Positions 12,795 to 24,549 of a stretch of 64,000 nt of DNA are shown here, piece after piece (the first letter of the stretch is position 1; each line of letters begins with the position of its first letter). Source of the DNA: Unio delphinus. Taxonomy: Eukaryota > Mollusca > Bivalvia > Unionida > Unionidae. The notes below the pieces were generated by a model, which saw nothing but the letters and a program-made list of their open reading frames with translations, did not search any database and was not told the DNA's origin. The DNA is taken from positions 1,766,501 through 1,830,500 of the forward strand of contig JAQISU010000036.1 of the NCBI GenBank assembly GCA_029339505.1. Reading direction: 5' to 3'. The position numbers and the translations under genes are program-made.

Positions 12795-13396
12795 TTGAGA
12801 ATGATTAGGTAACAATTTACCATAAATATTTAACCATGATCATTTCATCCTTTCAGTTTCAATTTACTTCCATTCTGCCAATAGATCAGCAGATTTCGTC
12901 AGTAAAACATTCACTTTTATGTAGATCAATGTTTTCTTTTAATAACCTCTTAATTGCGACATAATACGTATCCCAATCTTCGCTAGCAAAGAGTCGTCGA
13001 TTCTGTATACAGTAATGTAGGGTAGGTTCTCATAGCGAGTCATGCCAGTGATATGTTTTGAATGACTATTTTAATGTATAAAACAACGGTTGATGCTGTT
13101 GCAACCTAATTATTCCTTTTTTCAAGAATAACGTTTGTAAAACAGGGTTAGGGTAGTTGATGGGTCTTAAACCCTCGGTGAATTAGGCTTTGTCTATCTA
13201 GCATGTCAAGACTGGATTTGGCAGCCTGCGCTGGGGAAGTACCAGCTGGTCAGTGGACAGAAAGGCCATTCCCAACAAAGCGCCGTGGAGCGCTAAGAGC
13301 TCGACGACACATTTATGACGTCCTAGTCATCCGCTGCAGTCAAACTCCGTCTCTAGCCGTCTCGACGTTTTTGTGCAGCTGAACTAAGATGGTTTT

Positions 13397-13397
<1 letters not shown>
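12795..13397. other. intron sequence, unassigned
   Basis: No array or motif recognised. The part after about 13140 is more GC-rich, in keeping with the start of the retroelement-derived block that follows. Confidence 0.4.

Positions 13398-13490
<93 letters not shown>
13398..13490. repeat. (GA)n microsatellite
   Basis: About 45 GA dinucleotides without interruption. Confidence 0.97.
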
Positions 13491-13639
13491 TTCGCGATTC
13501 ATCCCATTTCATCACCCATGAAAGTCCCGTGGCGATAGGCAAGCGATGAAGTGGCAGATCTGGATACACTGCTAGCCGTAGGCACAAACTTGCACACAAG
13601 AAACTCAGGCCATTAGTGCCGTTCATTATTGGCATGAAA

Positions 13640-15540
13640 TAGCAATGGAGTCAATTAGACCCTACGCGACTGAGCAACCCTTTTCCGGAATGCACTGCTC
13701 ACCTCCCTAACATGAGGAAGGGGCTAGAAAAGGTGGACTAGGGTTTGCCTGCTTACCGAGGCTGGCGAACAACTACGAAAATGATAATTGTTCCTCTCAC
13801 ACTTAACACATGGAATTGCGCACCTTACTGGAAAAGGACGATGCGAAAATACCCCAGGGAAGAACCGTCCTAATAGGAAAGGAGCTCTCCAGTTCCAACA
13901 TTGACATTGCTGCTTTGAGCGAGACCCGGCTTGCCGGAGAAGGCGACCTCTGTGAAAGGGCTTTCGGATACATTTTCTTTTTGAGCGGCCGAGGAAGTAA
14001 TGAATGCCGTGAGGGCTAGTGTCGGCATTGCAGTGAAGCCAGCACTGATTGCCAAATTGGCTGGACCTCTCGAGAAAGTAAATGACAAACTCATGACCAT
14101 CAAACTCCCTCTCTTGTCTATATAATATGGCACAGTTTCAAAAATCTTAGGTCCAACACCCAAAAAGCATCAAGACTCGTTTGATAAGGACTGCGATGAG
14201 ATCAAACCAAAGCGATACGTCTCCTTTCCAGTGGCAAAGCACCTGGTTCAGACTCCATCCCAGCTGACGTCTAAAAGGAAGGGTGCAAGGTCCTGAAAGA
14301 AAGGCTCCACCAACTGTTTTACTGATGTGGAAGCAAGAGTCTATCCCTCAGGAATTGAAAAACGCTTGCATAATCCACCTGTATAAGCGCAAAGGGAACA
14401 GCCTGGCCTTCGACAACCATCGGCGTATATCCTTACTCTCAATTGCAGGAAAGATACTCTCCAGAATGATTTCAGAGACGAAAATGTTGCAGTCGGCATC
14501 AGGTACCGTACAGATCGAACACTATTGAATCCCAAGAGGCTTCAAGCGAAAATCAAGATTGTGACAGACACCATCAGTGATTTCGTATTTGCTGTAGACA
14601 GGGCCGACAATTCGGGATCAGAATCCGACCTTCAATTCAGCGTTGTTAAGTTTTTCAGCTTCTGCGCAAGCTTTGGTCGCATCATCAGTACTAAGACGAC
14701 TGAAGTCCTGCATCAGCCGGCTCCTGGAAAAACCTATGTTGCGCCCAACATAGCCGTCAACGGCCAAAAACTCAACGTAGTGACCCGCTTAACCTAGCTT
14801 GGCAGCACACTGTCACAGAGCGTCACTATTGAAGACGAGGCTAACCTCGCAATGCCAGAGCCAGCGCAACGTTCGGCAGATTGTATACCATGGCAGTTGG
14901 GCTCCCCACACTACTTTACGCATAAACGTGTACGCTGTACGCTGTACCAACACCACGCCAAGAAGCTGAACCACTTTCACAATACAAGTGTGATAAAAAT
15001 CGTCAAAATCAAGTGGCAGGACAAGGTTCCAGACACTGAGGTACTCGCCCAAGCAAGTCTCCCTGGCATTCACACTATCATGATGCAGTGCTAATTACGC
15101 TTCGCGGGACATGTTGTTCGCATGCCAGACCACCAGCTGCCTAAGAGACTCTACTACGGCGAACTAGAGCAAGGATAGAGATCACAAGGAAATGAGAAGA
15201 AACGCTTAAAAGACAATCTGAAAGCTGTATTAAAAGCGTTTAATTTAAACCCGGATTCCTGTGAGCAAACAGCAAAGGATAAAGTCACTTGGCGTTCCTC
15301 TGTGCACAACTGCTCCATGGTAAGCGACTCTAGTAGGACAGCAGCTGCAGAGCTGAAGCGGCAAGCCAGCAAAGCACGTGCCACCAACCCTCCTGGAGAT
15401 GTCCCCTGTGAAAACAAATATTCAGTGCAAGGGTTGGCCTCATCAACCACCTTCTTGCAAGAATTACGTTTAAATATGGCACGTGTTGCTATAACTTCCG
15501 TGTTGTTACTCTCTACGACGTCTGCTTGACATATGACCCT
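13640..15540 (+). pseudogene. decayed, internally deleted LINE (APE-RT type)
   Basis: On the + strand broken frames read LTLNTWNC, then SNIDIAALSETRLAGEGDL and SGRGS: the start of an APE-type endonuclease. Next comes SIPQELKNACIIHLYKRKGN with DNHRRISLLSIAGKILSRM, reverse transcriptase blocks 1-2, then FVFAVDRADNSGSESDLQFS and TEVLHQPAPGKTYV of the RT palm/thumb, and finally KLNHFHNTSV, IKWQDKVPDTEVL and RMPDHQLPKRL of the C-terminal region. The RT catalytic box is altered (AVD rather than A/YxDD), sections are deleted, and many stops and shifts are present, so it is dead. GC is higher than in the surroundings, consistent with an inserted element. Confidence 0.88.
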
Positions 15541-15903
15541 GACCTTTAATAACAAGTGCTCGAACAATAAGTAATATGTAGTAATTTTCGAAAGATTGGC
15601 TTATAAAGCCTTCCTTATTACTGTTTACATTAACAATGTTGAGGTTTGGAGTTCAGAAGGTGCAATTAACATTATTTTAAATTATAATGGGCGATTTAAT
15701 CTGCGGTTTGTAGTTCTTGATCGGGAATCACAGGATGTGGTGGGTGCGGACTTGTTCTTGTTGCTATTTGGATTGTTATTATAATTAGGGTGTAAAGCGT
15801 TCATATAGATACAATTCACATCAAATGACCTGGAAACAGGGAACCAAAGTAGTCCTCACAATCACCGTTTATATTCAATCAAAACGTAGACAATATGACT
15901 GTC
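15541..15903. other. intron sequence
   Basis: Nothing recognised; short ORFs only. Confidence 0.4.
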
Positions 15904-15963
<60 letters not shown>

Positions 15964-15979
15964 TACATACATACATACA

Positions 15980-16012
<33 letters not shown>
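15904..16012. repeat. (CA)n-(CATA)n microsatellite
   Basis: A CA run followed by a CATA run, the same compound architecture as at 12652-12794. Confidence 0.97.
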
Positions 16013-16270
16013 CGTCATATATGCATACCAGTTAAGTTGTATTAAAGTTAAAAGTCGTTGGAAAAATAAATATAAAATTTAGTAGAATAAGTTGAATCTA
16101 GTGTCCTGACTGCCAAAAGGGTTGGTTGTAATGTTGTGCAGAAAATGCGTATGCTGCCAGTCAAGACAAAGATCGCTGTGACCTACATTACCTTCATAAA
16201 CATTGTGGCTGCATAGATTTGAGAAGGTTGTGTTTATTTCAGAGAATATATGTTTCACGTTTCTATACAG

Positions 16271-16379
16271 GTTTTTGGACTTCATGATCACGACCCACTA
16301 GCAGAGGATGCACACTTACATTCAGCAGGACCCATAGTTGTTGAGGAGTACATCTGGTACGGGATGGTCACTCTTTCAG
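16271..16379 (+). CDS. SLC39/ZIP exon: TM2-TM3 loop and TM3 start
   Basis: Acceptor tctatacag, donor gtgata; it enters at phase 0 (matching exon 12084-12253) and leaves with one base. The peptide begins VFGLHDHDPLAEDAHLHSAG and continues to EEYIWYGMVTLS. Family comparison: in ZIP4/ZIP12 the residues after HL(I/L)PE are a His-rich loop followed by a Trp and the first half of TM3, which this matches. The second half of TM3 (usually G-x-Y-x-F-F-x-x-E) should come in the next exon, which I could not find. A CT microsatellite begins 9 bp after the exon. Confidence 0.85.
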
Positions 16380-16382
16380 GTG

Positions 16383-16387
<5 letters not shown>

Positions 16388-16461
<74 letters not shown>
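16388..16461. repeat. (CT)n microsatellite beside a splice donor
   Basis: An uninterrupted CT run begins nine bases after the exon end at 16379. Confidence 0.97.
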
Positions 16462-16464
<3 letters not shown>

Positions 16465-17234
16465 TACGCTGTGGGAAAGGTCATAATGTACAACACATCA
16501 AACCATATTCTGTCTGCGGTTTTTATACAGAGCATAATGGATGACAACAATTTATTTGAAATCGCCAGCAAACATTAATAGCAATATGTGCCGAAGGGAT
16601 CTTGCTATCGACAAGGGTAATTTAAAAAGGGTAAGGTTACTAGTGACAATGGGAATTGACCATGGGGTCGGCTAGTGACAGAGGAATATAACATTGTTGG
16701 CATCACTGCACTTGGGATAAAATCGGAACAGTTTTACAAGAGACTGACTTCAATCGGAAGGGAACGTAGTAACAGTGTTGAAGTTGACGTAAATAGGTCG
16801 CGATGAGAGGGTTATGAAACCTTATGGGAAAGTGATTTATAGGTTGAACAAGTGAATGGGAAAGAAAGAAGGAAAACATGGACAAGATGAAAAGGGAATG
16901 GGAAAGAGCTATAAAGGATGAGTTGTAAACAAACATAAATAAACAGAGACACAAAACACATAGACATAACACACAGTTTTGACACGAGCAAAATATTTAC
17001 ATATTTTAGGCATGAGAGTGGCCATGAAAACTGTCTTTATAATTCTTATATTTCCATCCATACATCTAGGTCTTCCACCATCTCTTGATCGATCCTAGAA
17101 ACCTTTAGGCATCATTTATGTATGTCCCATCTTTCTAGCCCTTTCCTTTGATCATTTACCAGTTCTCATTCCTTCGTTTCATACCTTGTTGTGTCTTATC
17201 GTTTTCATTTAATTTCCCTTCTTATCCCATACAG
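16462..17234. other. intron where the TM3 exon is expected
   Basis: I searched for an acceptor followed by a frame that enters with one base and encodes a hydrophobic TM3-like segment, and saw none. A GA-rich patch lies at 16850-16960. Confidence 0.4.
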
Positions 17235-17314
17235 TGTTAAGAAGGGGGACGTCGTACAACAAGAGGATTTGAGGATTTCCAAAAGCATGTCCTCTTTGTC
17301 AAGCGATGTCTCAG
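17235..17314 (+). CDS. SLC39/ZIP exon: cytosolic loop after TM3 (probable)
   Basis: A pyrimidine-rich acceptor (ttcttatcccatacag) and donor gtgaac flank a segment open in the frame that enters with two bases: VKKGDVVQQEDLRISKSMSS then LSSDVS. A charged, Ser-rich segment fits the long intracellular TM3-TM4 loop. The phase problem is that the previous recognised exon ends with one base and the next starts at phase 0, so neither junction fits directly. An exon of phase 1 to 2 before it and one of phase 1 to 0 after it would be needed. Confidence 0.55.
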
Positions 17315-18180
17315 GTGAACATGATATATAGTTTGCATATCACTGGACTAACGTTTTCGAAAATGTAGTTACACAGTGAATTTTCCCTTCGAGAATTAAA
17401 TATTTTGTCCCTGATCTCCGTTTATACCAATGAAGACCCTGTCGGAATACGACCTACTAACAGGCAAAAAAATGAGGCTGTACAAAGTCACGGTTTGCAC
17501 CTTGAAAAGAATGATTCTCAGTAACGGAGAGGTTGTTTCCCACCATGTTGTACTCCACCATATCGGATGTTTAGCACTAAATTACATGGTATATATGCTA
17601 AATTGAGGATATGCTGACGATGGTCATTTGAATTTGTGAAAGCAAGGATTGTTTTGTATCAATGTGGTCTTGCACCTGTCCGTTGAGGATTTCGACAGTA
17701 GATGTTTAATTTCCACTGATGTTCATGACTTGTGTGAGATAAACGATTTAAATCAAGCATTCTTCCTAATGCGCTTCGAGGTCCAATTTGATGGGCTGAG
17801 TTAATTTAGTCGTTAAACAACAAAAGGTGCTGTTAGAAACACATCGATGGAAGTGAAGTTCAGAATTCTATGACTCTGCTCTCGGATGAGTCGATCGGTG
17901 TAAAAGTAGTTTCAAAAGGTTCCAATAGAAGTCTGGTTTTTCTGTTTTGAGGTTGACTTTCGTTGCCCGCAAAACTACAATAGTTATTGTAATATTTCAG
18001 GGAATGGTGGAGTAGACGGATATAGATTTAACTGTTGAGTACAATTGTCCACAATTGTGTGCCTCCTTGACTTGCATTTTACATACGGGCGCGAAGTTGT
18101 AGATTTTTCCCTAGATGATGCGCAACGCACGATTTAATTTCACTGGAAGATGAGATTGTAAGGAAGTCATGCTTATTATT
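17315..18180. other. intron sequence
   Basis: Mostly unassigned. A gtcgttaaacaacaaaa string near 17812 resembles the 3' tail of invertebrate tRNA-SINEs, but no tRNA-like head was found next to it. Confidence 0.35.
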
Positions 18181-18501
18181 GTGAGACACAGTGGCGTCGC
18201 TAGGGGAGTGCGGGGGGTGCGGACCGCACCGGGTGACACCATCTCAGAGGGGTGACACCAAAAGGAAAATTTTAAATAAAGTAAGTTTAAAGTAAAAAAT
18301 AAAATAACTATAACTTAACGTTGTTGCAGTTCTTAAATACTTTTACCTTCTGACCTTCAATTAATTTGTTTTTGTTCTTGTCATTTTTATACTGTGGACT
18401 TATTTTAAGAAGAAGAAATCCATGGTGGAAGTCTCGAAGGGTGACACCATGAGTTTACCGCACTGGGTGACACCAACCCTAGCGATGCGGCTGGTGAGAC
18501 A
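18181..18501. mobile_element. hAT-like non-autonomous element (MITE) with 8-bp TSD
   Basis: A 305-bp element (18189-18493) begins CAGTGGCGTCGCTAGGG and ends with a near-complement (14 of 17 positions). It is flanked by the exact 8-bp duplication gtgagaca at 18181-18188 and 18494-18501. An 8-bp TSD and a CAG-type terminus are typical of hAT transposons. It has no coding capacity; the sub-terminal word gggtgacacca recurs inside both halves. Confidence 0.88.
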
Positions 18502-20293
18502 GAAAAACTTTGTCATTAGAATCGTTCATGCCGATGGGGACGTGTCTATTATCGGTCTTCCTTTTTAACATCAGTCTTGAAACAGACGAGTACGTAATAG
18601 TAAACAAAATCGGTTTAGCAGGTTTTACATTGACGATTAAATAAGTGTGAGGTGTTTGAGTGGCATCGTCTTGCTCATTTTTTGACATATTAACTGTATG
18701 GCTAACACTTGGACTTGAGATTTATCTCTAGGACTTTTAAACAAGACCACGTCACGTAATGGCATTGAGAGTCATGGTACGCTGGGCTTTAATTTGTTGA
18801 AGCAACGTTTGGTTAATGTAAATGTAACTGGCTTTACGATGATTCTCTTTGCGTGGAAACCAAAGATTACTAACTACGTCTTCTTCTCATGATCCACACG
18901 GTCTAGCAATAAAATCTACACGTTAACGGTATGTCGAAAATGAAAATACAGTGCCTCCCAACCCAAAGACTTAAACGTTTCCTCAATGACTTTGAGCGCA
19001 GCGAAAGATAACAATATAACTACCACAAAGTTGTTTAGGATTTTGAAAATGGCAGACGTGATATGAGATTGTGTGTTTTGAGAACACGTTTATCAAGTGT
19101 ACACACCAATACAAAAATATCCAGGACTTAATTACTACGTACATCCATAGAATTAAAATTACAATGGCCACAAGGGAATATAAGTAAATCAATGTACAAC
19201 ATTTCCAATCAAAGTGTTGCCCAGAATGTCTAGGGACACGATCAAAGATTGACAGTTCGGTTTTGTCGATGTCGACTATGGTACTTTTATCCTGAATTTA
19301 GTTTTCTTCTCTGTCAGGATTTTATGTCACTGTTTCTAACATTCTAACATGAGTGATACTGTCATATTCACTTTGTGTTGTATGTCCATTGCAGAAATCG
19401 TTAGCATAGTCAGCCACTTCTTGCGCCAATGCATACAAATTAACGCTTTCCTTTTACGTACATCATTTCAATGTTCGTGTAACCAACACACTAAACACAC
19501 ATCTTCGTAGGCATCCAAATCGATTAAGTGTCACACATCTATTCTTCACACATAAAGAGAGAAGTATCGATATGAAAATAACGGGAAACTTGGGCCATAT
19601 AGAATGCAGGCTTTCCATCGGTGATTTGAAACTTGTCGTTGGATTGCTGAAGTGATGAAGTTTGTCCACGACTTTGGAGGATGTCTGTTATGCCGAAATA
19701 AATCTCAATACATGTGCGTGACTTACAACTGTTATGATGAATGAAGAATCTCAAACGCTCGCCTTGGTTGTGCGGTCGTTTCAGAGCAGCTTACATCGAA
19801 TCGCACAACTTGGTGATGAATCTACATTCTGAGGTGATAAGTTTGATTTTATCTCCATATTTTACATTGTAGGTGTACCTCTAGTGTGTGATTCGACATA
19901 TCAGAATTGGATTCTTCCTTTTTCCCTCTTTCGCATTTCAATTGGGTGATCCCTTCATCTTAATTCCAAATTTTAATTTGACTTGACTTTACATGCAGAT
20001 GGTTAGCATCTTAGAATCCGAGTATTCATTTAGCTAATATGGAAGAGCTAACAGTAATGCCCTTCTAATCAGAGCGGACTATTCCTCTTCTCGAGATAAA
20101 TGTCACGATGCTAGCTATATCTGTCAGGAAAAAGCCATTGGACACTAGAATCCGCACGTCGTCAAAGTAAAGGAAATGTAGTAGAAAAGAGAGACAGAGG
20201 CCACGATACCTGTTCTCATGGCGCTAACGAAGAATAGAACCAACCAAAGAAACAAGAGGTGAAAGTGGAGAGGTCTTCCAAAAGCGTTGTTGT
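18502..20293. other. intron sequence, nothing secure
   Basis: Unassigned. A strong acceptor-like sequence (gttttcttctctgtcag) ends at 19317 but is followed by a frame that stops after 11 codons; see rejected items. Confidence 0.4.
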
Positions 20294-20527
20294 AGGGTTA
20301 ACGTCATTTTCAGCACATGATTGGCTATACATGGCGGCCAGTATTAATGGTGGAGGAAGAACCCGGGAAAACCCCCTTAAATAACCACCGACCCACGATT
20401 AAACTACTGACAAGCTTTCTCACATACCCACATTGGCAGAATCTGAGAGTCAAACTCGCGCAGACAGAGGTGAGATGGCAGTGATCCGTAACGGATAGCG
20501 CTTAAGACCACTCCGCCAATCGGGGCC
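20294..20527 (-). mobile_element. tRNA-derived SINE, copy in a tandem duplication
   Basis: Minus-strand SINE. The tRNA-like head (box A near ggcggagtggtcttaagcgc; box B altered to gagtttgactctcag) is followed by a body containing gtgagaaagcttgtcag and a tail containing ggcggccatgtatagcc. It differs from the copy at 20744-20977 by about ten percent. Box B is damaged, so it is inactive. Confidence 0.85.
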
Positions 20528-20640
20528 TCCTTCCTAAACTATAGATGAACTCATGCACGACCCGAAAGGCAAGAAATCCAGAGCACGCATGAGAAGAATG
20601 TGATTACTTGGATTAGTTCGTACCAGTGACGAAACTCAAA
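20528..20640. repeat. duplicated SINE flank, first copy
   Basis: The segment with catgcacgacccgaaaggca, gaaatccagagcacgca and gtgattac recurs at 20978-21085. SINE plus flank were therefore duplicated together, with a unit of about 450 bp. Confidence 0.85.
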
Positions 20641-20743
20641 AGGTGCGAAAAAGAGTGAAAAGATGAAAATTTACCTTTGGTGATGTTTTGTGAAATTTCT
20701 TTGTGATTTTGAATATAACAACGGAAAACGATGTTGATGTTAT

Positions 20744-20977
20744 AGGGTTTAACGCCATTTTTCAGCACGATAGGCTATACATGGCGGCCAGTATTAATGG
20801 TGGAGGAAGAACCCGGGAAAACCCCCCGGAAATAACCACCGACCCACGAGAAGCAACTGACAAGCTTTCTCACATACCCACATTGGCCGAATCTGAGACT
20901 CGAACCCACGCAGACAGAGGTGAAATGGCAGTGATCCGTAACGGAGAGCGCTTAAGACCACTCCGCCACTCGTGATC
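20744..20977 (-). mobile_element. tRNA-derived SINE, best copy
   Basis: The most complete minus-strand copy. A Ser/Leu-type tRNA-like head (cgagtggcggagtggtctta; box B gggttcgagtctc) is followed by a body and a tail ending gaaaaatggcgttaaac. Other copies are at 5872, 20294, 41092 and 56612. Confidence 0.88.
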
Positions 20978-21085
20978 CCCTTGCTAAACTGTAGATGAAC
21001 CCATGCACGACCCGAAAGGCAAGAAATCCAGAGCACGCACGAGAAGAATGTGATTACGAGGATTAGCTCGTGCCGGTGACGAGAT
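20978..21085. repeat. duplicated SINE flank, second copy
   Basis: Matches 20528-20640 with about 90% identity. Confidence 0.85.
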
Positions 21086-23030
21086 CTTTTATAGTATCGA
21101 CAAGCACAAATACATTTACACATGCACAACATTCAAACATGTTGCTAAAAGGGATTGATTTAGGTTTTACTTGATTTGATAATCAATGCGTAGCATATCA
21201 ATTCTAAAGAGGGGGGTGGTCCATAAAAGGACTGTTGGGTATATGTACGTATTGACATACTCATGGACTTGACACGAGGAACTTTAAATGCCTTATCACC
21301 TTAGTACAACAAAAAGCAGTTTCTGCTCCTGTTACCGTGGGTGCATTGGTAGTGGTCACTGCTGACTATGGCCTCTCAGTGTTTGTGAGAGTACAGGTAG
21401 TGATGGGTTGGTTTGAAGGCTTGGCACTGGAAGGTCTATGTATTAGGGGTCATGTTAAAGAAGCTTGATACATTAGTCTCAGATATCCGAATCCTGCCAA
21501 AATTTCTAGTAAGACAGTCAAAGTTTGACTTTGAACACAATATTCGCTTTGATGTGGTCGATGCTTCTCTGTTTTACACTTTTTCGTCTCTTCTCTTTTT
21601 ATTCTCTGCTCTTCTTACTGTTGTTGTATAAAAAAGGATAGTTCTGCTTTTTTCTGCTGTTGTAAAATATGGTCTGATTTTTTACGGTCTCTGTCCAAAA
21701 TCTTCAACTCAGAATAACGAGGACGAAGGCAGTGAAGATACTGATGCCGGTAAAAATGCTTCTGAAGAGGAAATACAAACCATTCTTTTGGGAGTACGAC
21801 TGTAGCTTTTGTAGCCGTCCTGTCATCGCTTATCGTTTCCACTGCAGGCGCACTCCCATACTTCATATTCCTTGTTTCTGTCCTACTCAAGCTATGTCGC
21901 ATCAATTCACTGGCCATGTACGCATGCGCACGTACATCTATACTGTATGTGACGTCACGCGGAGCTTTTTCTGATTAGACGAGAGATTTACTAAATTTTG
22001 TAACACGATATTGGATTGCTGAACGTGTCGCTCCATTTCTTAGACTATAAATACCAGCGAACATCGCATTGTTTTACCTGTTTTTAATAACGATCAAGAT
22101 GCACAGAATGTACACAGTTTGAGAGTGTAAGCCATATATAATGTTTCCAAGTGTGGATGTATCCACACTTACAACGGGGATGCTGTGCAACTTGAAACTA
22201 TCTGACGCACGTGAAATCAACATAGACCATCACCAAGAAGGACACAGCTGTCTGGAAGACAAAATAGTGTGTGGACAGGCAAGGCTGCATGTAGAGTCTT
22301 ACTGTATTGACCTAGTGCCAGACGAAGTTTAAATAAGAGAAGTCCAGTAAGATGGAATTTACGTGAACTCGCTTTGGTAAAGAAACTCCAGCATCCCTTT
22401 TCAGGGCCACTCCAATGCTTCCAAATGAAGCACTTAATTTTGACATACGTGATATTTGTGTCATTGTTTGTGCAAGTCTATGTTGGTGTATGTTTATGTT
22501 TTTTAACTTTACTTGAAACTCTTACTCTCTTCCCTTCAATCCCAATCAACCCTTCCGCCTTATCAAAATATTCTCCTGTTCCTCCTACAAACACCTTCTC
22601 CATAGGATTTCCCTACCTTCCTTACCATGACGTATTATGGTCAACTCGTAACTGTTACTACGTTTCCGCAGAATGAGGTCTTCCGCTTGCAACACTGTTC
22701 CGCAAGTGCCGTGACTTCACAAATGTAACATTCCCCTTCCGCTAGCATCCTCCCCTTTGTTAAATTCCCTTTGTTGCTAGCAGCCTTCATTGTCGCTCAG
22801 TCGGTCCATATTACTATTAACGTTTTTACTATAAAATCAAATACATGCTACCAGGCCGTTTTGTATACTGGCCATTAGGGCTTTAAATTGTGGTCATCAG
22901 CTGGTACATAATAATTGTTCGTGGAGGAAAATGTTAGCCATGTAATTAGGTGCTTAAAGCCTAACACATTATAGCTTATTATTTGGTTCAGGTTAGTATT
23001 CAAAGCAGGTTACTCTCATCATCACAGCAT
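21086..23030. other. intron sequence
   Basis: No repeat array or family motif recognised. A 37-base exon-like piece at 21713-21749 is discussed among the rejected items. ORFs at 22141-22332 and 22374-22676 have no recognisable features. Confidence 0.4.
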
Positions 23031-23220
23031 TTTAACCGTTAGTGCGGTTCGTTGATATGCTGTTAAACAACCAAACCAAACCTTACCTAGCCTGCCCCAA
23101 CGCAACCGTAACCAACCCAATCCAAACACAGCACAACACAACACACCCAACCCCAATACCCAAACATAAGCCCCAACATCAAAACAAATCCAATCCAAGT
23201 AAACCTGTACAGACTAGGAT
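23030..23220. repeat. SINE-like tail and CCAAA/CAACC-rich low complexity
   Basis: gttcgttgatatgctgttaa followed by acaaccaaaccaaacc resembles the 3' end of invertebrate tRNA-SINEs and passes into a C/A-rich low-complexity tail. No head is visible upstream. Confidence 0.5.
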
Positions 23221-23683
23221 TTTGATTTATAATAATGGTGTAGAACAGAAAGCTGTGAGATTTCAAAGTTACTAATATGTTTACATAGCAAGAGTTCATG
23301 GTCATCCATGTTTACAATTAGACAAGGGATTTGCTTTAGACATTATATTACCTGGTAAGTCAAGTGAAAATGTGAATAACTATGGATTTGGTAAACAAAT
23401 AATTCATTCCTATTTTAGTTCAGTCACCGGAAATCCTCTTTATTCACAATTTACATTTGCGTTCAGATATAATTTGAGAGTAATTATTTGTTTAAATTAT
23501 TCATTAGAATTACTAAGTGGACATTGGTTTTGGATTTAGACTACTTCGGAATTGTGTTATGACATCTGGTATTATGAAGAATTTAATTACAAAGCCTGTA
23601 AGTGTCTCTTGAATATTCAGATTGTATGGTTGATACATAAACATCTTGTTTATTTTACTTACAATGATGATTTCATTTATTTA
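23221..23683. other. intron sequence left of the Polinton
   Basis: Unassigned AT-rich DNA ending in the target-site copy ATTTA at 23679-23683. Confidence 0.5.
23679..23683. repeat. target-site duplication, left (ATTTA)
   Basis: ATTTA directly abuts the left terminal repeat and recurs at 39938-39942 directly after the right one. Five bp is within the range for retroviral-type integrases; six bp is more usual for Polintons. The host sequence is low-complexity, which weakens the call a little. Confidence 0.75.
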
Positions 23684-23862
23684 AGCAGCAGAGTGGGTGA
23701 ACAGACTTTCTCTAATTGGGGTATATTTTAAGCAAAAATATTCTAAGTCTCCATTTGCCAAACTGAGACTTAACAATTTTAGAGCTCTGTTTGTCAAACG
23801 GAGCCTTCCTCAAGGGTAAAAAAAAAGATGCCATTTAGTTGACGTTCACCTCCTCGGCTGCT
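23684..23862. repeat. left terminal inverted repeat, 179 bp
   Basis: Starts AGCAGCAGAGTG and ends CTCGGCTGCT. It matches the reverse complement of 39758-39937 with two substitutions and one length change in an A-run (9 versus 10). The outer end (AGCAGC) and inner end (GCTGCT) of each repeat are themselves complementary. Confidence 0.97.
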
Positions 23863-23868
23863 AATGCG

Positions 23869-24531
23869 CTAACTAAATATTTGATCAAGTCCGATACGAT
23901 ATCTTGTCCGAGGGTCTGATAAATTTATCGTCACAAATCCGTGTGGGATTGTCTGAGCGTGGCTAAAGAAATTTCTAAATCGATTATGATCCATATCACC
24001 ACCGCACCAAGTTTGCCAAATATTTCTAAGAGTATGAGTATCAACTCCGTTAAATATACACAGCATATTGCAGTTATCTCTGATCACTTTTGGTATTTGA
24101 GTGTAACGTTGAGTGATATATATCACATCGGTGTTTTTGTGACGCCCCCGGGAAAATATTCTAGCAGGATTCTTTTGATTATCTAACATGATATCATCAT
24201 ATACGACTAAATTGTTAATACTTCCATCAATATCATCAATATTCGGTGCCTCTTCGATATCGGTTATAAACTCAATAACACCATCGCCGTTAATTTCTTG
24301 CGCGGCATCATTAAAATCCTTTAATACTTCATAACATCGTTGATCGTCTACACTCGGAGCAATCATGTACAATTTATCCCACTTCATCCATCTCGTTATC
24401 AAATTAAGTAGCAATTGTGTTTTACCACTTCCAGATGGTCCGATGATAATCGCGCGAATAGAATTTGGTAACATTGCATGGTGTCTAATAGGTTCCCGTC
24501 GTCTCGTAGCTGAATAATCAATTACATTCAT
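23869..24531 (-). CDS. A32-like DNA-packaging ATPase
   Basis: A 220-residue P-loop ATPase of the FtsK/HerA-related type that in Polintons, virophages and nucleo-cytoplasmic viruses pumps genomic DNA into the capsid. Visible: Walker A GPSGSGKTQ at residues 31-39, Walker B NLVVYDD at 107-113, and a polar conserved stretch RGRHKNTDVIYITQRYTQIP at 128-147 typical of the motif after Walker B. Length is usual for the family. ATG start at 24531, 18 bp from the divergent start of the zinc-ribbon gene, so a shared promoter is implied. The stop lies 7 bp inside the end of the left terminal repeat, and the final codons overlap the 22-bp inner repeat block. Confidence 0.93.
   Translation of the reverse strand: MNVIDYSATRRREPIRHHAMLPNSIRAIIIGPSGSGKTQLLLNLITRWMKWDKLYMIAPSVDDQRCYEVLKDFNDAAQEINGDGVIEFITDIEEAPNIDDIDGSINNLVVYDDIMLDNQKNPARIFSRGRHKNTDVIYITQRYTQIPKVIRDNCNMLCIFNGVDTHTLRNIWQTWCGGDMDHNRFRNFFSHAQTIPHGFVTINLSDPRTRYRIGLDQIFS
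23871..23892. repeat. inner terminal-repeat block, left
   Basis: Twenty-two bases here are the perfect complement of 39714-39735, separated from the main repeat by 8 bp on the left and 22 bp on the right. On the left they encode the last codons of the ATPase. Confidence 0.9.
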
Positions 24532-24549
24532 AACTGTTATATATAAATT
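24532..24549. promoter_or_regulatory. 18-bp divergent promoter, ATPase / zinc ribbon
   Basis: Only aactgttatatataaatt separates two divergent ATGs. It contains TATATAA, the AT box seen next to most starts in this element. Confidence 0.6.

Noticed and set aside
19318..19350. Possible TM3 exon starting GFYV after a strong acceptor
   Set aside because: It has the right entering phase and a G-x-Y start, but the frame stops after 11 codons and it lies after exon 17235, which should follow TM3.
21713..21749. A 37-base exon-like piece encoding NNEDEGSEDTDA, with acceptor and gtaaaa donor
   Set aside because: Phase 0 in and phase 1 out fits neither neighbour of the SLC39 gene; with one base carried in it meets a stop at once. 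Acidic content alone is too weak.
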